Part shown: one piece after another, positions 20,164-30,370 of the stretch | Position numbering within the stretch: position 1 is the first letter of the stretch | Layout: every line of letters begins with the position of its first letter | Origin: Falciphora oryzae | Taxonomy: Eukaryota; Ascomycota; Sordariomycetes; Magnaporthales; Magnaporthaceae | Reading direction: 5' to 3' | Length of the DNA stretch: 64,000 nucleotides | Assembly: GCA_000733355.1 (NCBI GenBank) | Contig: JNVV01000036.1 | Coordinates: forward strand, 139,609 to 203,608 | Program-made: the position numbers and the translations under genes | Notes under the pieces: model-generated | The model's input: only the letters and a program-made list of their open reading frames with translations | Database searches by the model: none | What the model was told of the DNA's origin: nothing

Positions 20164-21584
20164 CTACTGAGGGGGGTTGGCAGGAGGACGACGACGGAGG
20201 CCATCATCGTTCATATCCCGCTTTATTTCATTGAAAACGTCCTCCCGGCATTCCGACAGTATTTTGTCGAAAACGTCCTCGGTGACGTTTTGCCGAAGGG
20301 AAACCTGAAAGATACCGTGGAGTTAGCGGACTGGAAGCGGACAGCAAAAGCGAAAAGACAAACACCCACCCGTATCTTGGCCCGCTCAAGAGCCAGCTTT
20401 TCCATCCGAGTGCGATTCTCCGTGCTCCACTCAGCAACGATCCTCTCGGCCCAGCCCGACATGGCCTGGCCCGGGGGCACCATGTTACCGGAGGGGGAGC
20501 GGACCAGACCCGAACCACCAGAGGCAGCCACAGCAGCGAAGGCATTCCCAAGACTGGCAGGGAACGAGCGGCCAGACCCGGCGCCGGAAGGAATACCGGA
20601 CCGCTTAAGGATGTCCTTCGAAACACGGCAATACCCGGCGATCGCATGCTCCAAACCGGTGTGGCGAGCCTGGAAGGAAAAGAAATGTCAGGACAGGACA
20701 GATAGCGGCCCGGAACAGAGGCGGTACACACCTTGGCAGCAGCATGGACATCCGCAGACGCAGCATCGCGGTCCGCACTGGTTTTAGGCAGGGACTGCAT
20801 GTAGCGATGGTGGGCACGAAGAACAGCGGCAACCTGGTCCTCGGAACCAGTGGGAGGCTACCGCGACGGGAACGAGACGTTAGCGACGAGATCGCGAGCG
20901 GATACCAAAAGGGAGCGACCAACCTGAACGCAGGCACTACGCGATTGAGTGCAGCCCACACAGGTGAGGCCTTTGGTAGCTGGAATTACCATGTTAGCAA
21001 GACCGGAAACGGAGCGGAAAAGAGCAGGATGAGGAGCGCTACACACAGGCTTTGTAGTAGTACCAGCGCACAGCACCGGCACCGTTGATGCCGTTGGCGA
21101 GACGCTGAAGACAGCTAACGCACATTTTACACGAGGGATTGGGAAGTTAGAGAGGCGGAACAGGAAGGACAGCGGGGCGGCAAACATACACCATGTCGTC
21201 GTAGGAGACGCAGTTGTCGGGGACCTCGACCGCCGGCAAGTACTCCGATTGACTGTACAGGCGGTAGGGCTGGGAGGAAAAGAGGAAGTTAGCAACAAGA
21301 TAGGGAGAGGAACGGAGCAGAGCCGCACCCACAGCTTTGACACGAGGGTCCTGGACGCCGTCGCCCGAGCCGCCGTCGCTTGAGCCGCTGCCGTCGTTCT
21401 CGTCCGCAGACGGAGGGCGACTGCGAGGACGACTGCCACCGCCACTACCACCACTACCACTGCTACTAGCTGCAGCGGCGGGAGCGGCGCGGCCACCGCC
21501 CGTGGCTCCGCTGCCGGGATTGCCACCGCGACCGCCACCACCACCACCGTGGGGAGATTTGGGAGCTTTATCTTTGGGAGCCAT
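20164..21584 (-). CDS. intron-containing antisense gene in the LINE W 3' region (340 aa, Gly/Ser-rich, Cys cluster)
   Basis: I do not recognise a named family. On the minus strand seven exons join in frame: 21584-21333, 21269-21190, 21114-21047, 20979-20924, 20857-20732, 20669-20370 and 20304-20164. The six introns are 62-75 nt, all GT...AG, each with CTAAC (CTGAC in intron 5) before the acceptor, as in ascomycete genes. The sum is 1023 nt, 340 residues plus TAG. Residues 1-84: MAPKDKAPKSP start, then a Gly/Ser/Asp-rich low-complexity region. Residues 104-150: C104, C112, C140-x2-C143-x6-C150, resembling half of a Zn2Cys6 cluster. Residues 153-340: predicted helical, charged, ending RRRPPANPPQ. 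Intron 2 has the least certain acceptor. Role unknown; a nucleic-acid-binding or regulatory protein is a guess. A RIPed copy is at 13456-14866. Confidence 0.82.
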
Positions 21585-21690
21585 GCTGCAGGAGAATAGG
21601 AAACGGAAGGGAAACGAGGCGCGAGCGAGCAGGAACCTAGATGCAGGCAGGAGAAGAGGAAGCGCGGGCAGAAGGGCAGGACCGGAAGCG

Positions 21691-21738
21691 GTGGTGAAAA
21701 GAGAGCGAGAGGGAGAGAGGAAGGAAGGAAAGAGGGCC
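21691..21738 (-). promoter_or_regulatory. CT-rich tract upstream of the spliced antisense gene
   Basis: On the minus strand this is a long C/T run (CTTTCCTTCCTTCCTC-type) about 105-155 bp before the ATG. Pyrimidine tracts just upstream of the transcription start are common in highly expressed filamentous-fungal genes. The RIPed copy keeps a CT tract at the matching place (about 13310-13345). No TATA box could be assigned with confidence. Confidence 0.45.
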
Positions 21739-22022
21739 TTTTGTAGCTGGGAGAAGGAAGGCCGGTGGAGACCCGGATCCGGAGGGAAACAAAGGGAAGT
21801 CACCACCAGAAACCACAACGCACGACAACGCAGCAACAAGAAAGAGTCACCCAAACGACGCGATCCAAAAAGAGGGAGGCAACCAACAGAAAGATCAGAT
21901 GCAAGCCACAGAGGCGGACCCGAACCGCACGCGGAGCAACGGCCCCGGAAGCGGGCACCCACCAAAAGCTGAATCACCCAAAGTCACGAAGCAAAACGCC
22001 AGACCCGGAGGGCCCGCCCGCG

Positions 22023-22269
22023 GCTGGGACCCGGAGCAGAGCCGGGCCAACTCACGCGAAGAAGCCACATCAGGGCGCCACAACACGAGTACCAACACAA
22101 ACATTCCGCCACGAGGGCGAGACCCGACACCAAGGCGCTGCCCCGGTTGGGACCCGGAGCGGAGCCGGGCCAACTCACGCGGAAAAGCCACACCAGGACG
22201 CCACAACACGAGTACCAACACAGCCGTTTCGCCACGAGGGCGAGACCCGGCACCGAGGCGCTGCCCCGG
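22023..22269. repeat. two-unit 123-bp tandem repeat near the LINE W 3' end
   Basis: Units 22023-22145 and 22146-22268 align throughout (both contain GGGACCCGGAGC and CACAACACGAGTACCAACAC). For the antisense gene this lies 440-690 bp upstream of the ATG and could be regulatory; for the LINE it is in the 3' UTR and could be an RT recognition feature. The duplication is also present in RIPed copy 1. Confidence 0.85.
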
Positions 22270-22563
22270 CGCAACACACCCTCATTCCCTTACGTACTTT
22301 CCTTTTGTTCCACTGATCACAAGGACGCTTCCACGACGGAACCCTTACGAGCAGTCGCATGAAGACAAGCAGACGGTACCACTGTTCAACACAGCAGGAC
22401 CGTATACGAAGAGCAGACATGGTTTTTACTCCCAGGCTCCGGAGCGGGGGCGACACGCACCCGAGGACGAGTTCAAGGGTTTTTACATGTAAATACTACA
22501 TAGTAGAGGCACCGAGGTCTTATATAGACATAACGGTAGTATGAATATATAATATATATATAT

Positions 22564-23782
22564 AATATTTATTAATGCCTTCGGTTAAAAGCTTTTTTGG
22601 TTCGTTACTATATTTTAAAATTGTAATTATTTTACGAACCTTTGCAATAATATTATTATTATCGTTATTATTATTATTATTTAAAAAATCACGTAATATA
22701 TCTTTAGCCACTAAATTTAATATATGGGCAATGCAACGAATATCGTAAAAGTTACGTGTAATATTTTCGTTATAATAATTTATAAAAATATCGTTATTAC
22801 TTGCGTTATCCCGCGTAATAGATAAAATATTATTATTATTAATAAATGGATATTTTCTAATAATATTATTAAATTCTAAATATAAATTTTCGCCAGTATG
22901 GCTTATATTACCAATTTCTTCAAATCCGATTAATTTATAATTTAATTTAAAATCGGAATTTATAAATATTAAAATAATGCCAAAATATTGATTTCCAGTT
23001 ACTTTGGAAGTCCAAATATCAAAAGTTATATTAAATTTGCCGTTATTTTCGGTATGCAATCGCATATTATCGTTAAATAACGAGAAATATTCATTATAAG
23101 TATTATTTAATACTGTTTTTAATATTTTAGTATTTATAATTGGGGAAACCCTATTATAATAATTTAGCAAATCGGTAAATGAATCCGATTCTATTATATT
23201 AAAAAATAAATTATTATCAATTATAAACTATAATATTTTTTTATATGCATCCGCATCGTTAAAATCTGATAAAATCGTATTTTGCCGTTGTCGTTTTCGA
23301 ATTCCGGTAGAAAAGGACGATATTATTGGTAATTGGGCGGTATTTTGCCTTTTAACCCTCGTTTTTTCACTTGCTTTATTATAAGCTATATTGGGATGTT
23401 TTAATTTATAATGCCTAGAATAATTAGACGTTTGAAATTTAGATATTTTTTCGATTTTTTTATAGCTGCATATAGAGAATTTTATAATAAATTCACGCTC
23501 TTTATTAATATTTATTGGCAAAAGCGTACGCGTAAATAAATTATTTTCAAATATATACATTTTACTAGCTTTACCGGTAGGTAAAACGTAATCCGGCTGG
23601 TTATAAAGGGAGTTTTTATAATTTATATCGCTATTGGAATTGTTACTGGAATTATTGCCGGAATTATTATCGGAATTATTATCGGAATTATTACTGGAAT
23701 TATTAATATATTTAGAATTATTATCCGACGTAAAACTATTCGTTAAATCGGTTATTTGTGAATGTAACGGATTATCCTCCAT
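22564..23782 (-). pseudogene. hAT transposase, N-terminal half, copy 2
   Basis: ATG at 23782. An Asn/Ser-rich N-terminus is followed by the BED-type finger (CSYKKIEKISKFQTSNYSRH) and, after one stop at 23229-23227 (TAG where copy 1 has TGG), by the hAT core: FDIWTSKVTGNQYFGI, ITRDNASNND, IRCIAHILNLVAKDILRDF. Without that stop the frame is otherwise open to the break at GINKYY, the same codon as in copy 1. The C-terminal dimerisation half is missing. AT-rich codon use (many AAT, AAA, ATA) is intrinsic to this hAT family rather than a RIP effect, since CA dinucleotides remain. Confidence 0.87.
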
Positions 23783-24293
23783 TTTTAATGTTAATAAAGG
23801 TTGATGTAAGTGGTAAAAATAAAGTAATAAAGGTGTAAATGTAATAATAAAATAAATTGTAGGGGTTTTTGCGTTGCTATTAAAACGGAAAAAAAATCAG
23901 CAGTAAGGTGGGAAACTTAACGTTTATTTATATTCTAAACTTAATTTCTAGAACTTTCGACGTATTATAAATATAAAATTATATTTATAAGCAAATTGCA
24001 TAATTTAAATTAACTTAATAATATAATATTACAAATTAAATTTAATTTGTAATATAATTTAATGCATAGAATTAAAAAGAATCGTGTGGAATTTGCTAGA
24101 AATTGCTAGAAAATTTGGATTACTAATACTTAATTTGTAATAATAATTAATAATAAATAATTATTATTAGTAATATATAAAAATCTCGCATTATTAATAT
24201 ATTTATATATTAGTAAGCAATAGAAAGTGTTAGAAATTTCTGGAATTTTCGTATTATTAATACAATATTTACGTAAAATACGTTAAAATACGT

Positions 24294-24307
24294 GCATTTT
24301 ATTAATA
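24294..24307. repeat. 14-bp target-site duplication of the chimeric LINE insertion
   Basis: GCATTTTATTAATA at 24294-24307 is repeated at 31542-31555. The sequence on both outer sides belongs to hAT copy 2. Confidence 0.85.
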
Positions 24308-24747
24308 TATAGATTTATTTACCCTTTTCGACTTCTATAAGCCATAGGGAGTGTCTGCTAATCTAGGTAATATTGGGATAAAAACCGTACCTCCGGTGTT
24401 ATAACCGTTTTAATAAAATCGGGTAAAAAGGTCCCGTCGAACTACTAGCGAATCCTTTTCGTATGCTTATTTGTTAAAATACGGTCTCACTATCGTACTT
24501 CCAATGTTAATAAAAAAGAAAGTATATCGGTCGACGCGGGGTATCGGGGTATGGTCCTGGAGTCGTATCGGGGTAGTCGCTCGGTCGGTTCGGTCGGTCG
24601 TTATTTTTTTTTATCGTTCCTTCCAAATTCGGCCAACCTCCTCGTGCCTTCCCTTTATTAACGCCGGTACCTTACCCAATATCCCACGCTTTTTTTCCTT
24701 CGCGATTTTTAATCCTTTTTAATTTTTAATAATAACAGCTTAAAGCA

Positions 24748-25740
24748 ATGCGATCCGGTACGTTTTCCCTACCTTCCGCGACCTCGCAAACCCCTTTAAC
24801 CCTCCTTAACAACGCGCTGCCGTCCCTAGTACTCCATTGCGACCTCCCATATACCTATCGAATACGCGCAATGCTAAAGCGCAATTCTTTTCCTCCCTTT
24901 TCGCCCGCGGGCCGGAAGCGCCGCAAAAAGCGCCGTTTATAAGTTCTTTTTTTCGTTAAAGCGTTTTTACGGCTTTTCGTTAACCCTTCCTAATGTCCTA
25001 GCCGGTAGCAAAAGTTGCGGCATTTGCTTCCGTATAATAGCTAACGATTTTTCTCCCGATCGCCATTATATCCAAAATACCAGTAAATTATGCTTCCGTT
25101 TTCCTTTTTTCCCATTTTCCGATACCCTTTTAATATTTATATTTAACTAAATTCCAAATCCAAAAAATGCGTTTATTGCTGCTTTAAAAAAAAAGCTAGC
25201 AAAAACGGTCGGTGTATTTTTGCGGATAAAAAAACCGCGTCGAAATCCGGTATAGCTTTTAATAAAACCGCCGCGATTTTATTAAAAATCCGTAACGATT
25301 TCGAAAATTGCAACGCCTTTTTTAATTTTCGCAAATAGCGGGCTTAAACTAGCGCTTTTAAAGGCCGTAATAAAAATGTAGGTTTTTTTTTGTTTTTTTT
25401 TTCGTTTTCCCGGATACGTAGCTAATACATTTTTAAAATTGGGGCGTTTAGCTTAAAACCGAAAAAAAGGCCGCTTATTAGGCGTTTAAAAACGCTTATA
25501 AGGCATACGCCCCTGCTGGTTCGCAAGTTCCTTTCCGTTACCTTACGGTTAATCCGAACGTTGTTTAAGCGCGTTGTAACTTAGCTTCTAGTTTCTTTTT
25601 TTACGGTATTAAAATTTAATTCGAAATAACTTAAAAAGTAACGATAGCGGCGATAACGGTAATTCCGACGATATTAGTAACCCGCTAGCAAGCAGCGGTA
25701 AAAACGCGTAAAGGGGTTTTCGGGTTTTTTTCGATCTTCC
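24748..25740 (+). pseudogene. RIPed antisense Cys-rich gene in the LINE Z 3' region, copy 1
   Basis: Plus-strand exon-like text from MRSGTFSLPSATSQ to AGRKRRKKRR, an intron ending CCTAG near 25009, then a Cys-containing stretch (SKSKKCVYC, then NGRCIFADKKTASKSGIAFN near 25160-25250), and a Ser/Asn/Asp-rich part (SNDSGDNGNSDDISN near 25640). The inverted copy at 38290-39490 has the same order and a better preserved intron. Convergent to LINE ORF2, which ends at 26042. Exon limits other than that one intron cannot be fixed because of RIP. Confidence 0.6.
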
Positions 25741-26041
25741 GACGGATTGGTTTATTTCTTTTTTTCCCGGTTTTTTTTTCGGTTAGCTTTTTTGGGGGGG
25801 GTTGGCGCTTTCCGGGTATTAGCTTATAAGTTTCCGTTATTTAAATAACGGGTAGCGCCCTCGCGTTAAAGTTAAATAAACCGTAGGTAATCGTTTAATT
25901 TTAGCTTAATTCCTTTATTGCGTCCCGTTTATTTCTTTTTGTTTTCGCCGAAGCTTTGCGTAAAGGTTGGGTTAGGTTATATATTAGTTATTGTAATTGT
26001 AGTTCGTAATCGTAAGGCTTTTTTAACGAAATCCTTTAGGT

Positions 26042-29000
26042 TTAATTTTTTAAAGCCGGGGTTGCGATAACCCCTTATCCCTTTTTAAAGTTCGCCGCTT
26101 CGTTACGGCGTTCCTTTTTTTATTTCCTTTTTTTTTCCTCCTTTTTTTTTAATCCATTCGTTTATAATATTTGCGGATAAAGCGTAATTTGGGATACGTT
26201 TTATCCGTAAAAACCACCGAATTACTTTCGCCGCCTCCTTTTAGCGGTTTAGCGTTAACGTTATTGCTTCCGACATTATTTGTAACAACGTTACTCGTTT
26301 TTCGCGAAAGCTAAAGCAATAACCCAATACGTAAGCGACTATTTCCGGGAATTACCCGCAAAAACATTCCGCGTTTACTTCTGGAACTTGCTTCGACGCT
26401 AAATAGCTTTTTAGCCCCAACCGTTCCGTACGTAATTGGATTAATAAAAAGCTTTCGGTTTTATATAGGTTTCGGTAAAATAGCAGCCTTTTTTCGCTTA
26501 GCTCCCCTTTATTCGCTTTTGCCTATCGTTTCGTACGGGCTGCGTACCTTTTCTATTGCTCCTTTTATTCCTTTTCGATAGCTTTTTCGGGGGGTTGGTT
26601 TAGTATCCAATTGGTTGCTTTTTCGCGTTTGCGTGTTTTTTTAAACGTCGTTACGGATTGTCGCTTTTTCGTATTTTTTAGTTTTTTTTTTACGCCTTTA
26701 TATGCTTTTTCCATTTTTTCCGCCATTTCGTTACTTCGTAATTTCCTTTCGAAATAAGCGATTCGTTCGTTTAATTAAATGTTAATTAGCGCTACGTATA
26801 TTTTTACTTTTAATAGCCTTTATAATATGCCTTTATATGTTTCAATCGTTTTTTTTAAGCATTCGTTTTGCATTTTCGCTTACGTTTTAACTACCCCTTT
26901 AGGTTTTTATAAGTTCCCGTTAAATTCGTAATACGCGGGGGCTGCGAACCCTAAAACCGCTTTAATTACCGCCAAATATAGGTATTTGGTTTTAATAAAC
27001 GTAGGTTTTTAAGTGGTCGCTATAAAGCGTATAAAAAATAGCTTTTAATGTTTTATTTTGTCGTATATTTTCCGTATATGTTAGGTTTATTCCAATTTGG
27101 AATTAATTTAAAGGCTAAAAATTCGGACGCCTTTTTCGGTTTTTTTCGGCTTTACGGTAACCTCCCCGAAACGTAACGGGAGGGTAGGGGGTAATTTCCG
27201 TTTTTTAGTTAGCTAAATAAATTAATATTTGCTTAGGTCGAATTTTGCTCCGAATTTGGTAGCTTATTTAATGTATACGTTATATGTTATGTTAAGTTTT
27301 TTTATTGCGTTGGTCGCGTTACAGTTGAAGCTAATTAGGTTAATATTATTCGCGAATCCTATCGATGTTACCCCTTTTACTTCGCGGAAGCTTTTGTACA
27401 GTTTTGCGGTATAAAGGATAAATAGGATAGGGGAAATTGGGGAGCTTTATAGGATTCCGCAAAGTATTTTTAACGTTTTAATATCTTCGCCGTCGAAATG
27501 GAAAGATATTTTCCTTCCATTTAAAAAGCTTTTTAGCAATTACAATAGCTATAGTAGGTATCCGTATTTTTTAAGCTCGTCCAATAGGCGTAAATGCGAT
27601 ACCGTATCGAAAGCGCCGCTAATATTAAAGGATAAAAACCTTACTATTGCTTTCGCGTCCCAAACTATATTAACTATATCCGTAAAAAGGCGTATAGTTA
27701 TTTCCGTCGATTTATTTTATCGGTTTCCTATTTATTCGTTAGGGAGTAGCTAATATTTTTTTGTTATATCTTTTATGCGGTTTGCTAAAATCTTTTTTAA
27801 AACCTTCCCTATAGTTTCCAATAAAGCGATCGGCTTCCAAACTCCAATTATACTAGGGTTTTTATCGGGTTTTTGCAAAATAATAATACGAAACCGCTGG
27901 AACCTCGCGGGGAAGTAGCCGTAGTCCATGCACGCGGTAAACAGCTCCGCTATAGCCGTAAACAAAGCGGGTCCCATTATTAGTAAATTTCCGTTTAGGA
28001 TACCTGTTAGCTTTAATGCCTTCCATGGTCCGGTTTTTCGCAAAACCTTTTCCACGTTTTCCGCGGATACCCTTTAGCGAACTTTTAATAGGGTAACGTT
28101 TATAAAAAGGTCGTCCGGAACGTTTAAAACGTCGGCTATAAACGTCGGGAAAAATTTCGCCTTTAAAGCTTTTTTTTGGTTTACCGGGTTGCCGTAACCC
28201 TTCCGCCCCCTAATTTTAACGTTGGCAAAGAAAAGGGCGGTAAAGGTTTGTGGCTTTTTTTTTTTTACCCATTTGGCGATCGTTTATATGCTTTTAGCGT
28301 TTTGTTTTTTGCTTGTTTCGTGCATAGCGGTACGCTACGTATACCTTTTTGCTATTTTAATAGCTTATTTTTTTCTTTTCGTTAATTCCCTTATTAAAAC
28401 TTTAGCTATATCGGTACGGTTTCGCTTCCATTCCTTTTCGGCTTCGTATTTTTCGCAAAATAGCTGTAAAATCTCCTCGGTTTACCAATTGCAGCTTCCG
28501 GGTTTATTTTTCCGCTTTAAAACGGTAAAATCTTTAATTTCCAATATAGCTTTAATTAATTCGTCCATTTGATCGTTAATTGCTTATAAATCGCTAAAGG
28601 GTCGGGTTAATTTGGTTATACGAACTACCGCTAAATTTTTCGCGTTTTTTTTATCGATTTTTTTCTAATTCCACCTCTTTTTTTTAGGGGTTTTTAATTA
28701 AGGACTTAACCTTTAAATTATAGTTATAATCCCCGCGTGGTTGCTACCCTTTTGCTTCCATTTCGCAAATTCCGTTATAGCTAGGTTATTTGTAACCTAC
28801 GCTAGGTTTATCGTTATATCCTTATAACGTAGTGCGGATTTCGTTAGGAAATCGCGGCGGGTTAACAAATGCATATTTTATGCTTTTGTTAGCCCTAATA
28901 GCTTTGCAACTCCTGCGTGCATTAAAAGCTCTTTTTTTTTCCGGGATATCCAAAGGTCGTAATATAGGTTAAAATCCCTTACTATTAAATTATAGCTTTT

Positions 29001-29600
29001 GGGGTATTTTTTTACGAAGTTGTCGATAAAGGTAACCTAATTTGTTATTATAGTATTCCCCGGTATTGGTAAATAAACCGACCATATTATAATGTTTTTT
29101 TTTTTAGTGCCAATAGTAACTCGACACTAATCCGGTTTCGCTTCGTAATTTAATATACGTAGCGTAAACCTAACGTAAATTATTATGCGTACGGGTTAAA
29201 GTGGTAGTAAGGGGGGAAGGGAGGGGGAGGGGGCTTGCTCCCTTTCCTCCTTAGGGGAAGGTGATGTTACTTCGCCGTAAGGTCGTAGCGTTGGCGTTTG
29301 TTGGTATTGGATAATCTTTATTCCTACCCAGGTCGGGCATTTCGTTTCCCTTTTGCCGTTTTTTAGTAGCTCCTAAATCGCTAATACGTTAAAGCGACCG
29401 CTTTTTGCCAATAACGCGTTTAATACCTTTATTTTCCTTCCTATATTCCATTATAAAACCTCGAACTTTATATAATATCTATAATAGTTATATCTTTTTC
29501 GCTTTCGGGGTATATGTTTTCGGGGGTTTTTTCGACCTTTTTACGGAATTATGTTATCGGTAATAGGGGTTCACTTTGGCTTAACTTCGGTAATACTGTT
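26042..29600 (-). pseudogene. LINE Z ORF2 remnant, copy 1 (endonuclease, reverse transcriptase)
   Basis: Minus strand. The segment 28055-27750 is open and reads KTGPWKALKLTGILNG, GYFPARFQRFRIIILQKPDK and PIALLETIGKVLKKILANR, the N-terminal part of a LINE RT. The rest matches the inverted copy at 34560-37984 in order. Stop at 26044-26042. Numerous CAR to TAR stops. The upstream part (to about 30370) corresponds to the end of ORF1. Confidence 0.8.
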
Positions 29601-30370
29601 TTTAATGGGAAAAGTAATATTGGGGTAGCTAGGGGTCCTAAGGTTTTCGGCGTCCCCGGGGATTGGGACACGCGGGGTCTTTTCGAAGGTATTTTCGGTT
29701 TTTAGCTGCGGAAAAAGGAAAGGATCGCGGCGTTATTGTTGTTTGCTTTAAAGGTTTTTCGTAGCCTGCCTACCGGCCTTCCCGGGGATCTGCCGGCATT
29801 TTTAAAAAAGTTTTTTTTTCTTTTTATAAAGGAAGGGGGTCGCGGCGACGTTTGTTCTAGCTCGCTTACGTCCCTTTGTTAGGCTAGTTCCGGGGTCTCC
29901 GGCGCGTTTCCTCGGCTTGGTGTAAGGGTTTACGGGGTTTCCGCTACCGGCTCCGTCGGTATAGCTTTTTAGTATTCGGCCGGGGTAGCTTCTTTTTCCA
30001 AATGGTAAAGTTTTTTATTAAATACGAGGGTTACCCCTAATGCTTCGCCGCGACCTTTTTGGATGCGTCGCTTATACCATTTGTTGAGGTGGTTTCCTAA
30101 AAAGGCCTTCCTTTTTTCGTAGGTTTCGAGTCCTTCGACGTAAGCGTCGGCCTACCGAGTCCCCGCGTCTACCTTTTCCATAAATGGGATCCTATCCTTT
30201 ATTTGGGAAAGCTTTTGCTTTATTACCGGGTCCTATCTTTTTTTCCCTTATAGGTCCGGCGTAGGGGGTAAAGGGGCTCGCGGCGACTTCGGCGGCGGGG
30301 TCGGTTATTTCTCGAAATGGGTTAGGCGTATAAACCATGCGTCTCTTCTTTTTTATTGCGCTTGTTTCCT

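Larger units (their letters stand above)
19757..22563 (+). mobile_element. LINE W copy 2, 5'-truncated and hardly RIPed
   Basis: Contains the last 100 codons of ORF2 (plus), then a 2.5-kb 3' region with a convergent spliced gene (minus), and ends in GTATGAATATATAATATA with a TA-rich tail. The 3' terminus agrees with copies 12483-17368 and 39927-40110. GC-rich, with CA/TG intact, so inserted after, or escaped from, the RIP that destroyed copy 1. It lies exactly between two inverted hAT transposase halves. Confidence 0.82.
22564..24307 (-). mobile_element. hAT copy 2, transposase side (inverted relative to copy 1)
   Basis: Carries the transposase N-terminal half on the minus strand and its AT-rich upstream region. 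It is separated from the other part of the same element (31542-32177, zinc-knuckle gene) by the LINE Z insertion, whose 14-bp target duplication (24294-24307 and 31542-31555) proves continuity. Its left edge is joined to the tail of LINE W copy 2. Confidence 0.8.

Noticed and set aside
20228..20961. Long open frames overlapping the spliced gene (for example 20228-20800 and 20605-20961 minus, 20290-20787 plus)
   Set aside because: GC-rich sequence keeps several frames open. Only the seven-exon reading uses all splice signals, keeps phase and gives a continuous protein; the others cross its introns or run opposite to it.
21337..21972. Pro/Arg-rich open frame on the plus strand, 211 codons
   Set aside because: It is the complement of the Gly/Ser-rich first exon and the CT-rich upstream tract; low-complexity complement explains its openness.
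24471..24722. Open frame MLKYGLTIVLPMLIKKKVYR on the plus strand, also found in LINE Z copy 2 at 39510-39761
   Set aside because: It is present in both copies, but both are RIPed and the frame has no recognisable domain; it may be 5' UTR of the antisense gene. Not listed as a gene of its own.
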